A DNA stretch of 64,000 nucleotides from Dyadobacter sp. CY347 (lineage in GTDB: Bacteria; Bacteroidota; Bacteroidia; Cytophagales; Spirosomataceae), in NCBI RefSeq assembly GCF_021502655.1, contig NZ_JAKFFT010000004.1, positions 868,001 through 932,000 of the forward strand. The letters run 5' to 3'. Under the pieces are notes generated by a model, which saw only the letters and a program-made list of their open reading frames with translations, did no database searches and was not told the origin of the DNA. Shown here one piece after another: positions 52,914 through 61,966 of the stretch. Position numbers and translations under genes: made by a program. The stretch's first letter is position 1; each line of letters opens with the position of its first letter.

Positions 52914-54095
52914 ATGAATTTTACTTATACTAAGACGTTTACATTCCGCTTCCTTTTTGCCATTTTCGTTCTGCTCTTTCAACTCCAAGTGAAGGCTGCA
53001 GTAGTTCCTAGGGCGCCGTCGATGCTGACAGCCACTGCCATTTCTGCAACCCAGATCAATCTGACGTGGGTTGATAATGCGGCAGATGAAACAGGTTTCG
53101 AGCTTGAACGGTCAACCGACGGTTTGAAATTTGTCAAAATCACCGATCTGACGGTTAATGTCAAAACTTTCTCCAACACAGGTCTTACGCCCGCTACCAA
53201 ATACTGGTTCAGGATTCTGGCCAAAAATACCGCTGGCAAATCGGGTTATAGCAACATCGCGAGTGCAACTACATTCATCGTTCCCCCAAATGCCCCTGAA
53301 AACCTCGTTGCTATTTCCATTTCCACAACCCAAATCAACATAAGCTGGCAAGATAACTCGCTGAATGAAAGCGGATTCCAACTGGAAAGATCATTAGATG
53401 GAGTTAACTTTACAAAGCTTGCTGACCTTACGGCGAACATTAAATCCTATCAAAACACCGGCTTAAAGCCTGCCACCGAGTATCATTACCGTGTTCGTGC
53501 CGTTAATGCGGCGGGTGCTTCGGCATATAGTAATGTAGGTTCGGCAACCACGGATAACATTCCGGTCCCGGATATGCCCCAGAACTTTTCCGCCGTTCCT
53601 ATCGCGCCGGATGTGGTGGAATTGCGCTGGTCTGCGGTGTCGGCCAATGCCGATGAGGTGATCATAGAGCGCTCCCAAGGCGTTACTACGCAGTATGTGC
53701 AGATCGGAAAAGTGGCCCCGAATGTGCTGGAATTTCGGGACACCGATTCGCTGGCGAACACCAATTATTTTTATCGGATCAAGGCTGTTAATGCAGGTGG
53801 AAGTTCGCCTTACAGCCTGATATCGATTGTATTAGCAAATACGATCATTACTGGAAATGAGCCTCAGGCCGCCGAACACATTATTTATGCATTCCAAGGA
53901 ACGCTCGTTGTCGAATTGAACAGGCCTGTTTTTGCTCAAATGCAGCTCTATAATGTCAGCGGAATAAAGCAAACGGAAATTAAAATCACATCAAATTCCC
54001 GAACAGACCTGTCACGGCTCGCTACCGGAATCTATATTGTTCGCATTCAGACAGATAAAGAAGTAATATCGCGCAGAATAGTGCTTTTTGATTAA
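52914..54095 (+). CDS. Secreted protein with three fibronectin type III repeats and T9SS sorting domain
   Basis: A 393-aa extracellular protein. The Sec signal (TFRFLFAIFVLLFQLQVKA) is followed by three FN3 domains at about residues 35-125, 125-215 and 215-310. The first two are near copies, each with LTAxSxxTQINLTW, ETGFELERS or SGFQLERSLDG, and TGLxPATxYxYRxxA. The final 80 residues are a type A T9SS sorting domain (VELNRPVFAQMQLYNVSGIK, LATGIYIVRIQTDKEVISRRIVLF). No catalytic domain is present, so it is probably a binding or adhesive protein exported together with the chitinase-like protein encoded 20 nt downstream. Start ATG 52914, which puts the signal peptide first. Confidence 0.93.
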   Translation: MNFTYTKTFTFRFLFAIFVLLFQLQVKAAVVPRAPSMLTATAISATQINLTWVDNAADETGFELERSTDGLKFVKITDLTVNVKTFSNTGLTPATKYWFRILAKNTAGKSGYSNIASATTFIVPPNAPENLVAISISTTQINISWQDNSLNESGFQLERSLDGVNFTKLADLTANIKSYQNTGLKPATEYHYRVRAVNAAGASAYSNVGSATTDNIPVPDMPQNFSAVPIAPDVVELRWSAVSANADEVIIERSQGVTTQYVQIGKVAPNVLEFRDTDSLANTNYFYRIKAVNAGGSSPYSLISIVLANTIITGNEPQAAEHIIYAFQGTLVVELNRPVFAQMQLYNVSGIKQTEIKITSNSRTDLSRLATGIYIVRIQTDKEVISRRIVLFD

Positions 54096-54115
54096 ACTAT
54101 ACCAATTCCTGACCC

Positions 54116-55240
54116 ATGAAATCCTTCAAATATCTACTGCCGTTCGCGCTCGCTATTTTCTGCCTTGCACCAACATTTGCCCAAAAGAAGAAAAAATATA
54201 TAGTAAATGCCTATGTAGGCGGTTTCCGCGGCTTGGTTAAGACTGAGGAAATTGACGTTGAAAAGCTGACCCACATCAATTACGCCTTCGTGAATGTGCA
54301 GGACAGCCTCGCCGTGCTGACCAATCTGGCAACGGATTCAACAAATTTTCGAAAGCTGAACGAAATGAAAGCGGCCAAAAACCCCGATCTTAAAATCCTC
54401 ATTTCCATCGGTGGATGGGCTTGGAGTGAAAACTTTTCGGATGCCGTTTTAACCGAAACTTCCCGAAGAAAATTTGCAAAGTCAAGCGTGGACATTGTGC
54501 GCCAGTTCAACCTCGACGGCGTGGATATTGACTGGGAATATCCTGCCATGCGCGGGGAAGAAGGCAACATTTTCCGTCCCGAAGACAAGCAGAACTTTAC
54601 ATTAATGTTCAAAGCCATCCGCGAAGAGCTGGATCTTTTGCAAAAGGAAAAAAGCCGGAGTTTCCAGCTCACAACGGCAGTAGGAGGCTCAAAATCGTTT
54701 GTCGAAAACACCGAAATGGGACTTGCACAGCCATTTCTGGATTATGTTTTCATCATGACTTATGACTACGGCGGAAAAAACGGGACTGTTGGCCACCACA
54801 CCAATTTATACGACTACGGCGACACTCCGGACGGTTCCTCAGCTGATCGCTCCGTCAAGAATTTTATGGCAGCCGGCGTTCCGGCGAACAAGATTGTCCT
54901 TGGAGCAGCATTCTATGGAAAAGGCTGGGAAGCAGCAACGGCAAATAATAATGGTCTGGGTGAACAACGCGTGAAAGCGGTGCAGGGAGGCGGTTATACG
55001 AAGCTGAAAGACACATTGATCAACCAGAATGGCTACAAAAAGTTCTACGACAAAAAAGCCAAAGCGCCTTATCTTTTCAACGATTCTACAAAAGTGCTGA
55101 TCACTTACGAAGATGAAAAATCGATCCGGGACAAGTGTAAGTATATCAAAAAGAATAAGTTGGCAGGCATCTTCTTCTGGGAATATTTCAGTGACCCAAA
55201 AGAATATCTGATCACGGAAATCAGCAAAAACCTGGACTAA
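54116..55240 (+). CDS. Glycoside hydrolase family 18 chitinase-like enzyme
   Basis: A 374-aa exported GH18 protein (signal peptide MKSFKYLLPFALAIFCLAPTFA before Gln). The catalytic DxxDxDxE is intact: Asp134, Asp137, Asp139 and Glu141 in DGVDIDWEYP. ILISIGGWAWS, YVFIMTYDYGG and GIFFWEYFSD mark other barrel strands. It therefore should be active on chitin or a related N-acetylglucosamine polymer. It has no carbohydrate-binding domain or T9SS tail of its own, but the neighbouring FN3 protein could help to bind substrate. The gene overlaps the convergent SNF2 gene by 4 nt. Confidence 0.95.
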   Translation: MKSFKYLLPFALAIFCLAPTFAQKKKKYIVNAYVGGFRGLVKTEEIDVEKLTHINYAFVNVQDSLAVLTNLATDSTNFRKLNEMKAAKNPDLKILISIGGWAWSENFSDAVLTETSRRKFAKSSVDIVRQFNLDGVDIDWEYPAMRGEEGNIFRPEDKQNFTLMFKAIREELDLLQKEKSRSFQLTTAVGGSKSFVENTEMGLAQPFLDYVFIMTYDYGGKNGTVGHHTNLYDYGDTPDGSSADRSVKNFMAAGVPANKIVLGAAFYGKGWEAATANNNGLGEQRVKAVQGGGYTKLKDTLINQNGYKKFYDKKAKAPYLFNDSTKVLITYEDEKSIRDKCKYIKKNKLAGIFFWEYFSDPKEYLITEISKNLD

Positions 55241-58200
55241 CTGACCAGGTTGAGCAAATCCTTCTTGGTCAAAGTCTTCAAAACGGAGGCATCGGTTTTC
55301 ACAAGATCATCGGCCAGCCCCTTTTTGGATTCCTGCAATTCCAGGATCTTTTCCTCAATGGTCCCGGGGCATATCAGTCTCACGGCGATCACATTTTTCT
55401 TCTGCCCGATCCGGTAACTGCGGTCAATGGCCTGGTTTTCAACCGCCGGGTTCCACCATGGATCGACCAGATAAACGTAATCCGCTTCGGTAAGATTTAA
55501 GCCCGTACCGCCCGCTTTCAAACTGATCAGAAACACGCGAATGTTCGCATTGTTCTGGAAATTCTCGACCCTCGCCGCCCGGTCTTTTGTCTTGCCGGTC
55601 AGATATTCAAATTTGATCCCGCGGGTAACAAGTTCTGCCCTGATCAAATCCAGCATGGTCACGAACTGCGAAAAAACCAGGATCTTATGCTGCGCCGATT
55701 TACTCTCGATCTGTTCCAGAAGCGTGTCAATCTTGGAAGATGCATTGCCATAATAGAGGTGGTCATTGAGCAGGGCAGGAGAGTTGCAGATCTGGCGGAG
55801 CTTGGTAAGCCCTTGCAGCACATGCAAGCTTTCACGCGCAATGTCTCCCTCGTTTCTGGTGTTCAGGAAGGTGTAAAATTCGAGCTCATAAGCATTGTAA
55901 ACCTTGCGCTGCTCTTCGCCCATTTCGCAGTAAATAACCATTTCGGTCTTATCAGGAAGCTCGGTGGCAACCTGCCTTTTGGTGCGTCTGAGGATGAATG
56001 GATCGATCCGTTTCTGCAATTCCCGCGCCCGGTCATTATCCCTAAAGCGGTCTATGGGCATGGAAAAGTGGTTTCGGAACTGCGTTTTATTCCCTAGTAA
56101 GCCCGGACATGCGAAGGAAAGTTGTCCATACAGGTCAAATGTGTTGTTCTCTACAGGCGTTCCCGTGAGCACAAGTTTGTTCCTGGATTGCAGTAATCGC
56201 GCAGCCTTATAACGTTGTGATTCAGGGTTTTTAATGGCCTGGGATTCGTCGAGGATAATGTAATTGAAATGATATTTTTTCAAAAAATTAACATCCGAAA
56301 GCAATGTGCCGTAAGACGTCAGGATTACTTCGTAATTGTCAAAATCGGAAACAGTTTTCACCCGGTCTGCACCGTAAATGGTCAGGACTTTCAGCGATGG
56401 GGCAAACTTTTCAATTTCAGCCAGCCAGTTGAAAATCAGTGAAGTAGGAACAATGATCAGGTTTGTATTTTGAACAGGCTTTTCCCTTTGTGATAATATA
56501 AATGCAATGATCTGCAATGTTTTGCCCAGGCCCATATCATCCGCCAGACAGCCTCCAAAACCGAATTCATCCAGGAAATTGAGCCAGTTAAGCCCCTGTT
56601 TCTGATATTCTCGCAATGATGCATTCAGATTGGCCGGCACTTCAACCGGCTCTATAGATTCAAAATCGGCGAAACGGGATTTATAGAATGTAATCTGCTG
56701 TTTCACTTCCATACTAAGTGCCTCAGCATCATACATTTCACTCACTGAAGCGAAGTTCATTTTTGAAGTTTGGATCACATCTCCGACAATTTCACCGGCC
56801 TCGAAGAATTTGGCAAATTTTTCAATCCACTCATTTGGCAAAATGCCCTGGGAGCCGTCATCCAGCTGCACATACTTCGTTCGGTTTTTGACCGCTTTAT
56901 GCAGGTTTTTTAATGTAACTTTTTGATTTCCAAATGTTACGCCGGCTGTTGTATTGAACCAGTTTATCCCGCTTATGACATTTACAGAAACCTGTGCGCG
57001 GTTCGGGTTAAGGCGGATTTTGGTTAGTTTATCAAATCCCAGCACCGTTATCTTTTGGTCGCGCCATTCTTCAAATGTGTTTAAAAACCAGGATTCGTTG
57101 AGAAAGCGTTCTTTGTATAAATAAAAAAACTCCCTGCCCAATTGGTCTTCAAAATCAGGATGTTGGCGGATAATCGCGCCTGCAAACCGCAGCTCTTCGC
57201 TTTCGTCCCTTTGCACGCTGAACGGATTTCCATGGCCGTCCACCGAATAGATTTGCTTTTTGGAAAAAACGGGCACTTCCACGCGCCCATATTTCATCAC
57301 GGGCGTGATCATTACATAATTGCCGAAATCTTCAAGGTAAATGATCTTCTCATTTTCCAGATCAAAACCCTGTTCCTCTTTCTGCGCCTGCGTGGCCGGT
57401 TTCAGATACGAATAAGTGATCCGAATCTTCGATTCAAGCTTCGAAAGCAGGTTTTGCCTGAATTCTTCAAATTTGGATTGATGAATGATAATTTTCTGGT
57501 TATGCTGACTGAAAAATTCAACCGTTTTGAGAATATCCTCATTGTCAATCAAATGCAGCGCGTCAAGATAAAGCACGAAATAATCGTAGCGCATTTTGAC
57601 CAGTTCAAGATCCAGGGAAACGCCATTCAGGCTGAGCTGGCCTGAAATCTGGAAGAAAGGATCTTTCCGGTCAATGTTCAAATGCATGTCCACGGGCGAT
57701 TTTTCCAGTTTTACCAAAACCAAAGACGCTGCGCTGACATTCTCGGAAATCAAAGGGTTATGATAGAAAAAATCGAGTCCGTGCGGATTTTTAACAATGC
57801 TTTTCAGCCCCGCAAGATCCGTATCCACCTGTTTTTTTCGAAAATTATTCTGGAAAGAGGCAATGGCCGTGTAGAACTTGATTACATCCGCATCCTGCGT
57901 TTTCCAGATCGCGTCAAGCGGATTAATTAATGTAAGCGGGTTTTTAAGCTTTCCGTCCCTGGTGGTCGTAGCCTCATAAATTTCAAGATAAAAGTGCTCG
58001 TAATATTTGTGCTGACCGATGATGACGATCGTTTTGGTGTTCTCGGCCTGCATTTTGGAGCCGGGAATGTCGATGACGGGCTTGTTGATCCATTGGTTTT
58101 CCAAAAATGAAACCGAAGTCGCGCTGATCGGGATCAGTTCCTTCATCTTTGGCTTTATTTCCAGCTCCTTGTTTACATAATTGAGTTGAAAATAAGCATC

Positions 58201-58623
58201 CAGATCTGCTTCGTTTTCCAAACCATAGTCTTTTGCAACAACCCTCATTTTTTCAAACCGCAGCTTTTTATCAAAAAAAACACGCAGGTCTTTTCGGTTA
58301 TTGAGATTATATAAAACCTGTATCTGATGTTCGCAAAGCCGTTTTTTGGGCTTGCTGCATTCGCAATAAATGCTGAGTGAATGGCTGTTTTGCCTGGCTA
58401 CAACTTTATAATGATCGGTCGACGCGGCCGGGACTCTGAAAGAAGCATAGTCCACGTCAATTTCGTGCGGCTGAATGTCGAAGAAGCCTCTCCGGTCGGT
58501 AGCAGGAAGTTCACCGCTGTTTTGCAGGATGTGTGTAGTGGTTAAATCGGCGAGATTGAAATCCTGAAAAACAAAGTTGTGGGCTGGCTGGTTTTCCGCG
58601 TCGGCAGGGGCATTCTTTTTCAT
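55237..58623 (-). CDS. SNF2-family DNA-dependent ATPase with SWIM zinc-finger domain
   Basis: A 1128-aa bacterial Rad54-like SNF2 protein. A SWIM-type zinc finger lies near residues 84-97 (CECSKPKKRLCEHQ, C-x-C...C-x-H). A long middle region (to about residue 640) has no motif I can name. The SNF2 ATPase follows with ADDMGLGKTLQIIAF (Walker A, near residue 695), ILDESQAIKN (DEAD-like box, near 790), LTGTPVENN, and helicase C-domain motifs FSQFVTMLDL, LISLKAGGTGLNL and QAIDRSYRIGQKKNV. It should remodel protein-DNA complexes and may interact with RNA polymerase, like RapA-type proteins. ATG 58623 is preferred to 58656, which would leave just 17 nt to the divergent rpiB. Confidence 0.92.
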   Translation of the reverse strand: MKKNAPADAENQPAHNFVFQDFNLADLTTTHILQNSGELPATDRRGFFDIQPHEIDVDYASFRVPAASTDHYKVVARQNSHSLSIYCECSKPKKRLCEHQIQVLYNLNNRKDLRVFFDKKLRFEKMRVVAKDYGLENEADLDAYFQLNYVNKELEIKPKMKELIPISATSVSFLENQWINKPVIDIPGSKMQAENTKTIVIIGQHKYYEHFYLEIYEATTTRDGKLKNPLTLINPLDAIWKTQDADVIKFYTAIASFQNNFRKKQVDTDLAGLKSIVKNPHGLDFFYHNPLISENVSAASLVLVKLEKSPVDMHLNIDRKDPFFQISGQLSLNGVSLDLELVKMRYDYFVLYLDALHLIDNEDILKTVEFFSQHNQKIIIHQSKFEEFRQNLLSKLESKIRITYSYLKPATQAQKEEQGFDLENEKIIYLEDFGNYVMITPVMKYGRVEVPVFSKKQIYSVDGHGNPFSVQRDESEELRFAGAIIRQHPDFEDQLGREFFYLYKERFLNESWFLNTFEEWRDQKITVLGFDKLTKIRLNPNRAQVSVNVISGINWFNTTAGVTFGNQKVTLKNLHKAVKNRTKYVQLDDGSQGILPNEWIEKFAKFFEAGEIVGDVIQTSKMNFASVSEMYDAEALSMEVKQQITFYKSRFADFESIEPVEVPANLNASLREYQKQGLNWLNFLDEFGFGGCLADDMGLGKTLQIIAFILSQREKPVQNTNLIIVPTSLIFNWLAEIEKFAPSLKVLTIYGADRVKTVSDFDNYEVILTSYGTLLSDVNFLKKYHFNYIILDESQAIKNPESQRYKAARLLQSRNKLVLTGTPVENNTFDLYGQLSFACPGLLGNKTQFRNHFSMPIDRFRDNDRARELQKRIDPFILRRTKRQVATELPDKTEMVIYCEMGEEQRKVYNAYELEFYTFLNTRNEGDIARESLHVLQGLTKLRQICNSPALLNDHLYYGNASSKIDTLLEQIESKSAQHKILVFSQFVTMLDLIRAELVTRGIKFEYLTGKTKDRAARVENFQNNANIRVFLISLKAGGTGLNLTEADYVYLVDPWWNPAVENQAIDRSYRIGQKKNVIAVRLICPGTIEEKILELQESKKGLADDLVKTDASVLKTLTKKDLLNLVS

Positions 58624-58673
58624 ATGGCAAATTAATGAACTATTTTGCACATTCATTTTAAATCATTCTCAAC

Positions 58674-59117
58674 ATGGAAATCGGACTTGCTGCTGATCAC
58701 GGCGGATACGAACTGAAAGAGTTCTTGAAGACTTATTTAATCGGAAAAGGGCATCATATAACCGATTTTGGGGCTTATCAAATGGATTCCAAGGACGATT
58801 ACCCCGATTTTGTGATCCCGCTGGCCCATGCAGTTGTGAAAAAGGAAGTTGAGCGCGGCATCGCAGTTTGCGGGAGCGGCGTAGGCGCTTCTGTGGTTGC
58901 CAATAAAGTTGCGGGCGTGCGCGCAGCGTTGATTAACGATCACTTTTCGGCCCATCAGGGTGTGGAAGATGACGACCTGAACCTGCTTTGTCTGGGCGGT
59001 CGCATTACCGGAAATATGGTGGCCCAGGAATTTGTTGAATCCTTTTTAAATGCGCGTTTTACGGGCGAAGAGAGGCATTTGCGCAGGTTAGGAAAGGTTA
59101 AAGCGTTAGAAAAATGA
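58674..59117 (+). CDS. rpiB: Ribose-5-phosphate isomerase B
   Basis: A 147-aa RpiB/LacAB-type isomerase that interconverts ribose 5-phosphate and ribulose 5-phosphate in the pentose phosphate pathway. ADHGGYELK at the start, DYPDF, the CGSGVGASVVANKV active-site loop with Cys and the R-A-A-L-I-NDH region are all in place. Length is typical. Its last 4 nt overlap the following DUF481 gene (ATGA), pointing to an operon. The divergent SNF2 gene lies 50 nt upstream. Confidence 0.95.
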   Translation: MEIGLAADHGGYELKEFLKTYLIGKGHHITDFGAYQMDSKDDYPDFVIPLAHAVVKKEVERGIAVCGSGVGASVVANKVAGVRAALINDHFSAHQGVEDDDLNLLCLGGRITGNMVAQEFVESFLNARFTGEERHLRRLGKVKALEK

Positions 59118-59932
59118 GTGGAGGTTTCGCAACAAAGCTTACCGCTTTCTTTTTGTTCAGTTCAACAATCTTAGTTCACGCGCAACAGCCTTCATCCGGC
59201 TCTCCGCAGGCCGTTCCGCTCGATTCTGTGTTGTCAGTCAAACCGGACAGCGCCGTAAAACCACCGCCTCCGCTGTTCGACACCATTCGTTACCGCTTTA
59301 TCGGAGATGGCAATTTTGCGCGCGGCAATGTGAACCGCAGCCTCGTCGTGCTAAGGGCAGAACTTACATTCAGCGGACCCGCTATTAATCTGGCCACCAA
59401 TCCACGCTTTACTTACGGCAAGCAAAGTGGCATACTTGCAGAAAGGGACAGTTACATTGATCTTTTTTTGGACGTTTTTAAAAAGCGAAGAACGTATGCT
59501 TTCGCGCTGGGCGCATTGGAAACAAGTAATTTGCGGCGGATCGATCTGCGGCAAATGGCCGGAGCGGGAGTGGGTTACAGGGTTGTCAGAACCAAAACCA
59601 ATGATCTTAGTCTGACCAATGCAATCCTGTATGAGTCGACCAATTTCCGGGAAATTGCTACCGTAAGCACGATCCGTAACTCTTTTCGGGTCAAGGGCAA
59701 GCATTCCATGATCCAGGACAAGATCCGGATCAACCATTTAACGTTTCTTCAACCTGCTTTGAATGATTTTTCCAACCTGCGCTGGAACACGATCATTTCG
59801 TTCGAACTGCCTTTGAACAAGTGGGTTACATTGCGCACCAGTTTTGAAAATTCCTATGAAAGTGTGGTGGAAGCCACCCGGAAACGGAATGATTCCCGGA
59901 TCACATTCGGAGTTTCCGTCGGGAATAAATAA
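59114..59932 (+). CDS. DUF481-type outer-membrane beta-barrel protein
   Basis: A 272-aa exported protein with a signal peptide (TAFFLFSSTILVHA before Gln) and a Ser/Pro-rich linker (about residues 35-55). The rest is strand-rich, with FIGDGNFARGNVNRSLVVLRAELTF, RTYAFALGALETSNLRRI, GAGVGYRVVR and a final strand ending TFGVSVGNK, resembling the YdiY/DUF481 salt-induced outer-membrane family. Unlike most barrels it does not end in an aromatic residue. Function unknown. It overlaps rpiB by 4 nt. Confidence 0.8.
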   Translation: MSGGFATKLTAFFLFSSTILVHAQQPSSGSPQAVPLDSVLSVKPDSAVKPPPPLFDTIRYRFIGDGNFARGNVNRSLVVLRAELTFSGPAINLATNPRFTYGKQSGILAERDSYIDLFLDVFKKRRTYAFALGALETSNLRRIDLRQMAGAGVGYRVVRTKTNDLSLTNAILYESTNFREIATVSTIRNSFRVKGKHSMIQDKIRINHLTFLQPALNDFSNLRWNTIISFELPLNKWVTLRTSFENSYESVVEATRKRNDSRITFGVSVGNK

Positions 59933-60049
59933 AGGCTGAGCAGTGCTGATTTTGTAAGGGAAGAAAGCGGATAATGATGTCCATGGTTTTGGTACATTAA
60001 ATCTGCCTAAAATGTGCTTTGTATATAATCACAACATTCCAACCTTGAC

Positions 60050-61228
60050 ATGAAAGAATCAGAGGATAACCGCCGCCAGTTCATCAGGAATTCAGTAAGC
60101 ACAGCCGCCGGACTTATGTTATTACCTGGCTTGGCCGCACCCGGCATGGCCGAGCAGGCTTCGGCTTCCAGCCTGGTGCGTCCTGTAAAAGACACATTTA
60201 TGCCTGCTATGCCGCCTAGGATCAAATTTTCGGTGATAGGCATGAACCATGGCCATATTTATGGTCAGGTGGAAGCGGTTACGCGGGGTGGGGGTGAGCT
60301 GGTTTCATTTTATGCCAAAGAAGCGGATCTTGCCGCTGCGTTCGCCAAGCGTTATCCGCAGGCCAAACAGGCGCAAAGCGAAGCGGAAATTCTCGATGAC
60401 AAATCGATACATCTAATCCTGAGCTCAGCCATTCCCAACGAACGCGCCCCGCTCGGGATCCGCGTCATGAAAAGCGGGAAGGATTATATGGTTGATAAAC
60501 CAGGCATTACCACGCTGGAACAGCTCGCACAAGTGCGGAAAGTGCAAAAAGACACGAAACGGATTTATTCGATTATGTATAGCGAGCGGCTTGAAAACCG
60601 CGCGACTATTAAGGCTGGGGAATTAGTCAAAGAAGGCTTGATTGGGAAAGTTGTACAAACCATTGGCCTCGGCCCGCACCGTATGACGCCAAAATCCCGT
60701 CCTGAGTGGTTTTTTGATAAAAAGCGCTTCGGCGGCATCATTTGTGACATTGCTTCACACCAATTCGACCAGTTTCTTTTCTTTACCGGCTCAACAAAGG
60801 CAGAAATAGTAGCCTCGCAGGTGGGCAATGTCAACCATCCCCAGTATCCGAAATTCGAGGATTTTGGTGACACAATGCTGCGGGGAAATGGCGGAACAGG
60901 CTACATCCGCGTTGACTGGTTCACCCCCGACGGCCTGAAAAGCTGGGGCGACGGCCGCCTGACCGTCCTGGGCACGGAAGGTTACATTGAAATCCGCAAA
61001 AACATTGACATTGCCGGCAGAGAAGGCGGGAATCACCTTTTTGTTGTCAATAACAAGGAAACACAATACATCGATTGCAGCAAAGTAGAGCTCCCTTACG
61101 GCCGCCAACTCGTAGACGACGTCCTGAACCGAACCGAAACCGCCATGTCACAAGAACATTGTTTCCTGGCCACTGAGCTCGCCTTGAAGGCACAGAAAAA
61201 TGCACAGAATGTGGCAGCGTTGAGTTGA
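60050..61228 (+). CDS. Gfo/Idh/MocA family oxidoreductase, Tat-exported
   Basis: A 392-aa NAD(P)-dependent oxidoreductase. The N-terminus RRQFIRNSVSTAAGLMLLPGLAAPGMA is a Tat signal with twin arginines. The Rossmann fold begins at IKFSVIGMNHGHIYG, in place of the usual GxGxxG, and continues with the family core DKPGITTLEQLAQV (EKP-like motif, here DKP). A C-terminal alpha/beta domain contains GGIICDIASHQFDQFLFFTG with the catalytic-region His. Many Bacteroidota exported members act on glycosides by an oxidation-elimination mechanism. No partner is adjacent. Substrate unknown. Confidence 0.92.
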   Translation: MKESEDNRRQFIRNSVSTAAGLMLLPGLAAPGMAEQASASSLVRPVKDTFMPAMPPRIKFSVIGMNHGHIYGQVEAVTRGGGELVSFYAKEADLAAAFAKRYPQAKQAQSEAEILDDKSIHLILSSAIPNERAPLGIRVMKSGKDYMVDKPGITTLEQLAQVRKVQKDTKRIYSIMYSERLENRATIKAGELVKEGLIGKVVQTIGLGPHRMTPKSRPEWFFDKKRFGGIICDIASHQFDQFLFFTGSTKAEIVASQVGNVNHPQYPKFEDFGDTMLRGNGGTGYIRVDWFTPDGLKSWGDGRLTVLGTEGYIEIRKNIDIAGREGGNHLFVVNNKETQYIDCSKVELPYGRQLVDDVLNRTETAMSQEHCFLATELALKAQKNAQNVAALS

Positions 61229-61278
61229 TGGATTTTGTGTTTGGTTAAATTATAGTAAGACATTTAATCTCTTCATTG

Positions 61279-61310
61279 CTTGTACAGTGTCCAGTTACAC
61301 TGTACATTTG
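61279..61310 (+). promoter_or_regulatory. higBA promoter with overlapping palindromic operator
   Basis: CTTG (61279-61282) and TACATTTG (61303-61310) are spaced by 20 nt, fitting the consensus. The same stretch holds the perfect inverted repeat TGTACAGTGT (61281-61290) and ACACTGTACA (61297-61306) with a 6-nt spacer, covering the spacer and half of the -7 box. HigA, or a HigA-HigB complex, is the likely ligand. Confidence 0.8.
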
Positions 61311-61315
61311 TTTTT

Positions 61316-61594
61316 ATGATCATCAGCATCAATAGTAAGCCTTTACGTTTGCTTTATCAGAAGGGAGATGGAACAAAACTTCCCGCTTCTCAATTGGGTA
61401 AGATCAATCAGATCATGACGTTGCTGGATGGCGCGGGTGAACCGGAAGATATGGACTTCCCGGGTTCCGGCTTACATAAGTTATCAGGTGAATATAAAGA
61501 TTTCTGGTCTGTGAAGGTGAATGCTAATTATAGGATCATCTTCAAATTTACCAGCAAAGGCGTCGCTGATGTTGATTATCTTGATTATCATTAA
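61316..61594 (+). CDS. higB: HigB-like toxin of the RelE/ParE superfamily
   Basis: A 92-aa protein of the HigB group, ribosome-dependent mRNA interferases. The family C-terminal core is present: PGSGLHKLSGEYKDFWSVKVNANYRIIFKF and VDYLDYH, with the Arg-Ile-Ile strand and the closing aromatic/His tail. ATG 61316 (MIISINSKPLRLLYQKGDG) is used. An upstream TTG at 61280 lies inside the operator. The antitoxin gene follows, 13 nt after the stop, in the toxin-first order characteristic of higBA. The start codon lies just 5 nt beyond the -7 box, so the mRNA may have almost no leader. Confidence 0.92.
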   Translation: MIISINSKPLRLLYQKGDGTKLPASQLGKINQIMTLLDGAGEPEDMDFPGSGLHKLSGEYKDFWSVKVNANYRIIFKFTSKGVADVDYLDYH

Positions 61595-61607
61595 ACAGAA
61601 CTCAACA

Positions 61608-61955
61608 ATGGAAGATAATAATAAAGTAAAAGGCCCGATGGAGAATCCGTTACACCCCGGGCAGGTGTTGAAGCAAATGTATTTGGAGCCGCTTAATCTT
61701 ACGATTACGCAAGCTGCGGAAGGATTGGCAGTGGACAGAAAAACATTGTCTTACCTGGTAAACGGAAAACAGTCTGTGTCTGTCAACATGGCTTTAAGAC
61801 TTGCTGAGGCATTCAATACAACGCCGCAGCTCTGGCTCAATATGCAGCAGAATTATGATTTGAGACAAGCGGAGAATGCAACAAAATTGGTAAAGAATTA
61901 TACCATTCAGCACTTCTGGGAGCCGCAGAAGGCGGCATCCCAAAAGACTGTTTAA
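61608..61955 (+). CDS. higA: HigA-family antitoxin (XRE helix-turn-helix)
   Basis: A 115-aa antitoxin with one HTH (about residues 15-75): HPGQVLKQMYLEPLNLTITQAAEGL, then VDRKTLSYLVNGKQSVSVNMAL and RLAEAFNTTPQLWLNMQQNYDL, which is diagnostic for HigA addiction-module antitoxins. It neutralises HigB and should repress the operon at the inverted repeat 61281-61306. ATG 61608 is used. An upstream in-frame start lies within higB and gives a low-quality extension. Confidence 0.95.
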   Translation: MEDNNKVKGPMENPLHPGQVLKQMYLEPLNLTITQAAEGLAVDRKTLSYLVNGKQSVSVNMALRLAEAFNTTPQLWLNMQQNYDLRQAENATKLVKNYTIQHFWEPQKAASQKTV

Positions 61956-61966
61956 TGTCCATAATG

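Noticed and set aside
58623..58656. Longer start for the SNF2 gene
   Set aside because: It would leave only 17 nt to the divergent rpiB start codon. The later ATG gives a normal gap, although the longer form cannot be excluded.
61280..61316. Upstream TTG start for higB
   Set aside because: It lies inside the operator palindrome and upstream of the -7 box, and adds residues foreign to the HigB family.
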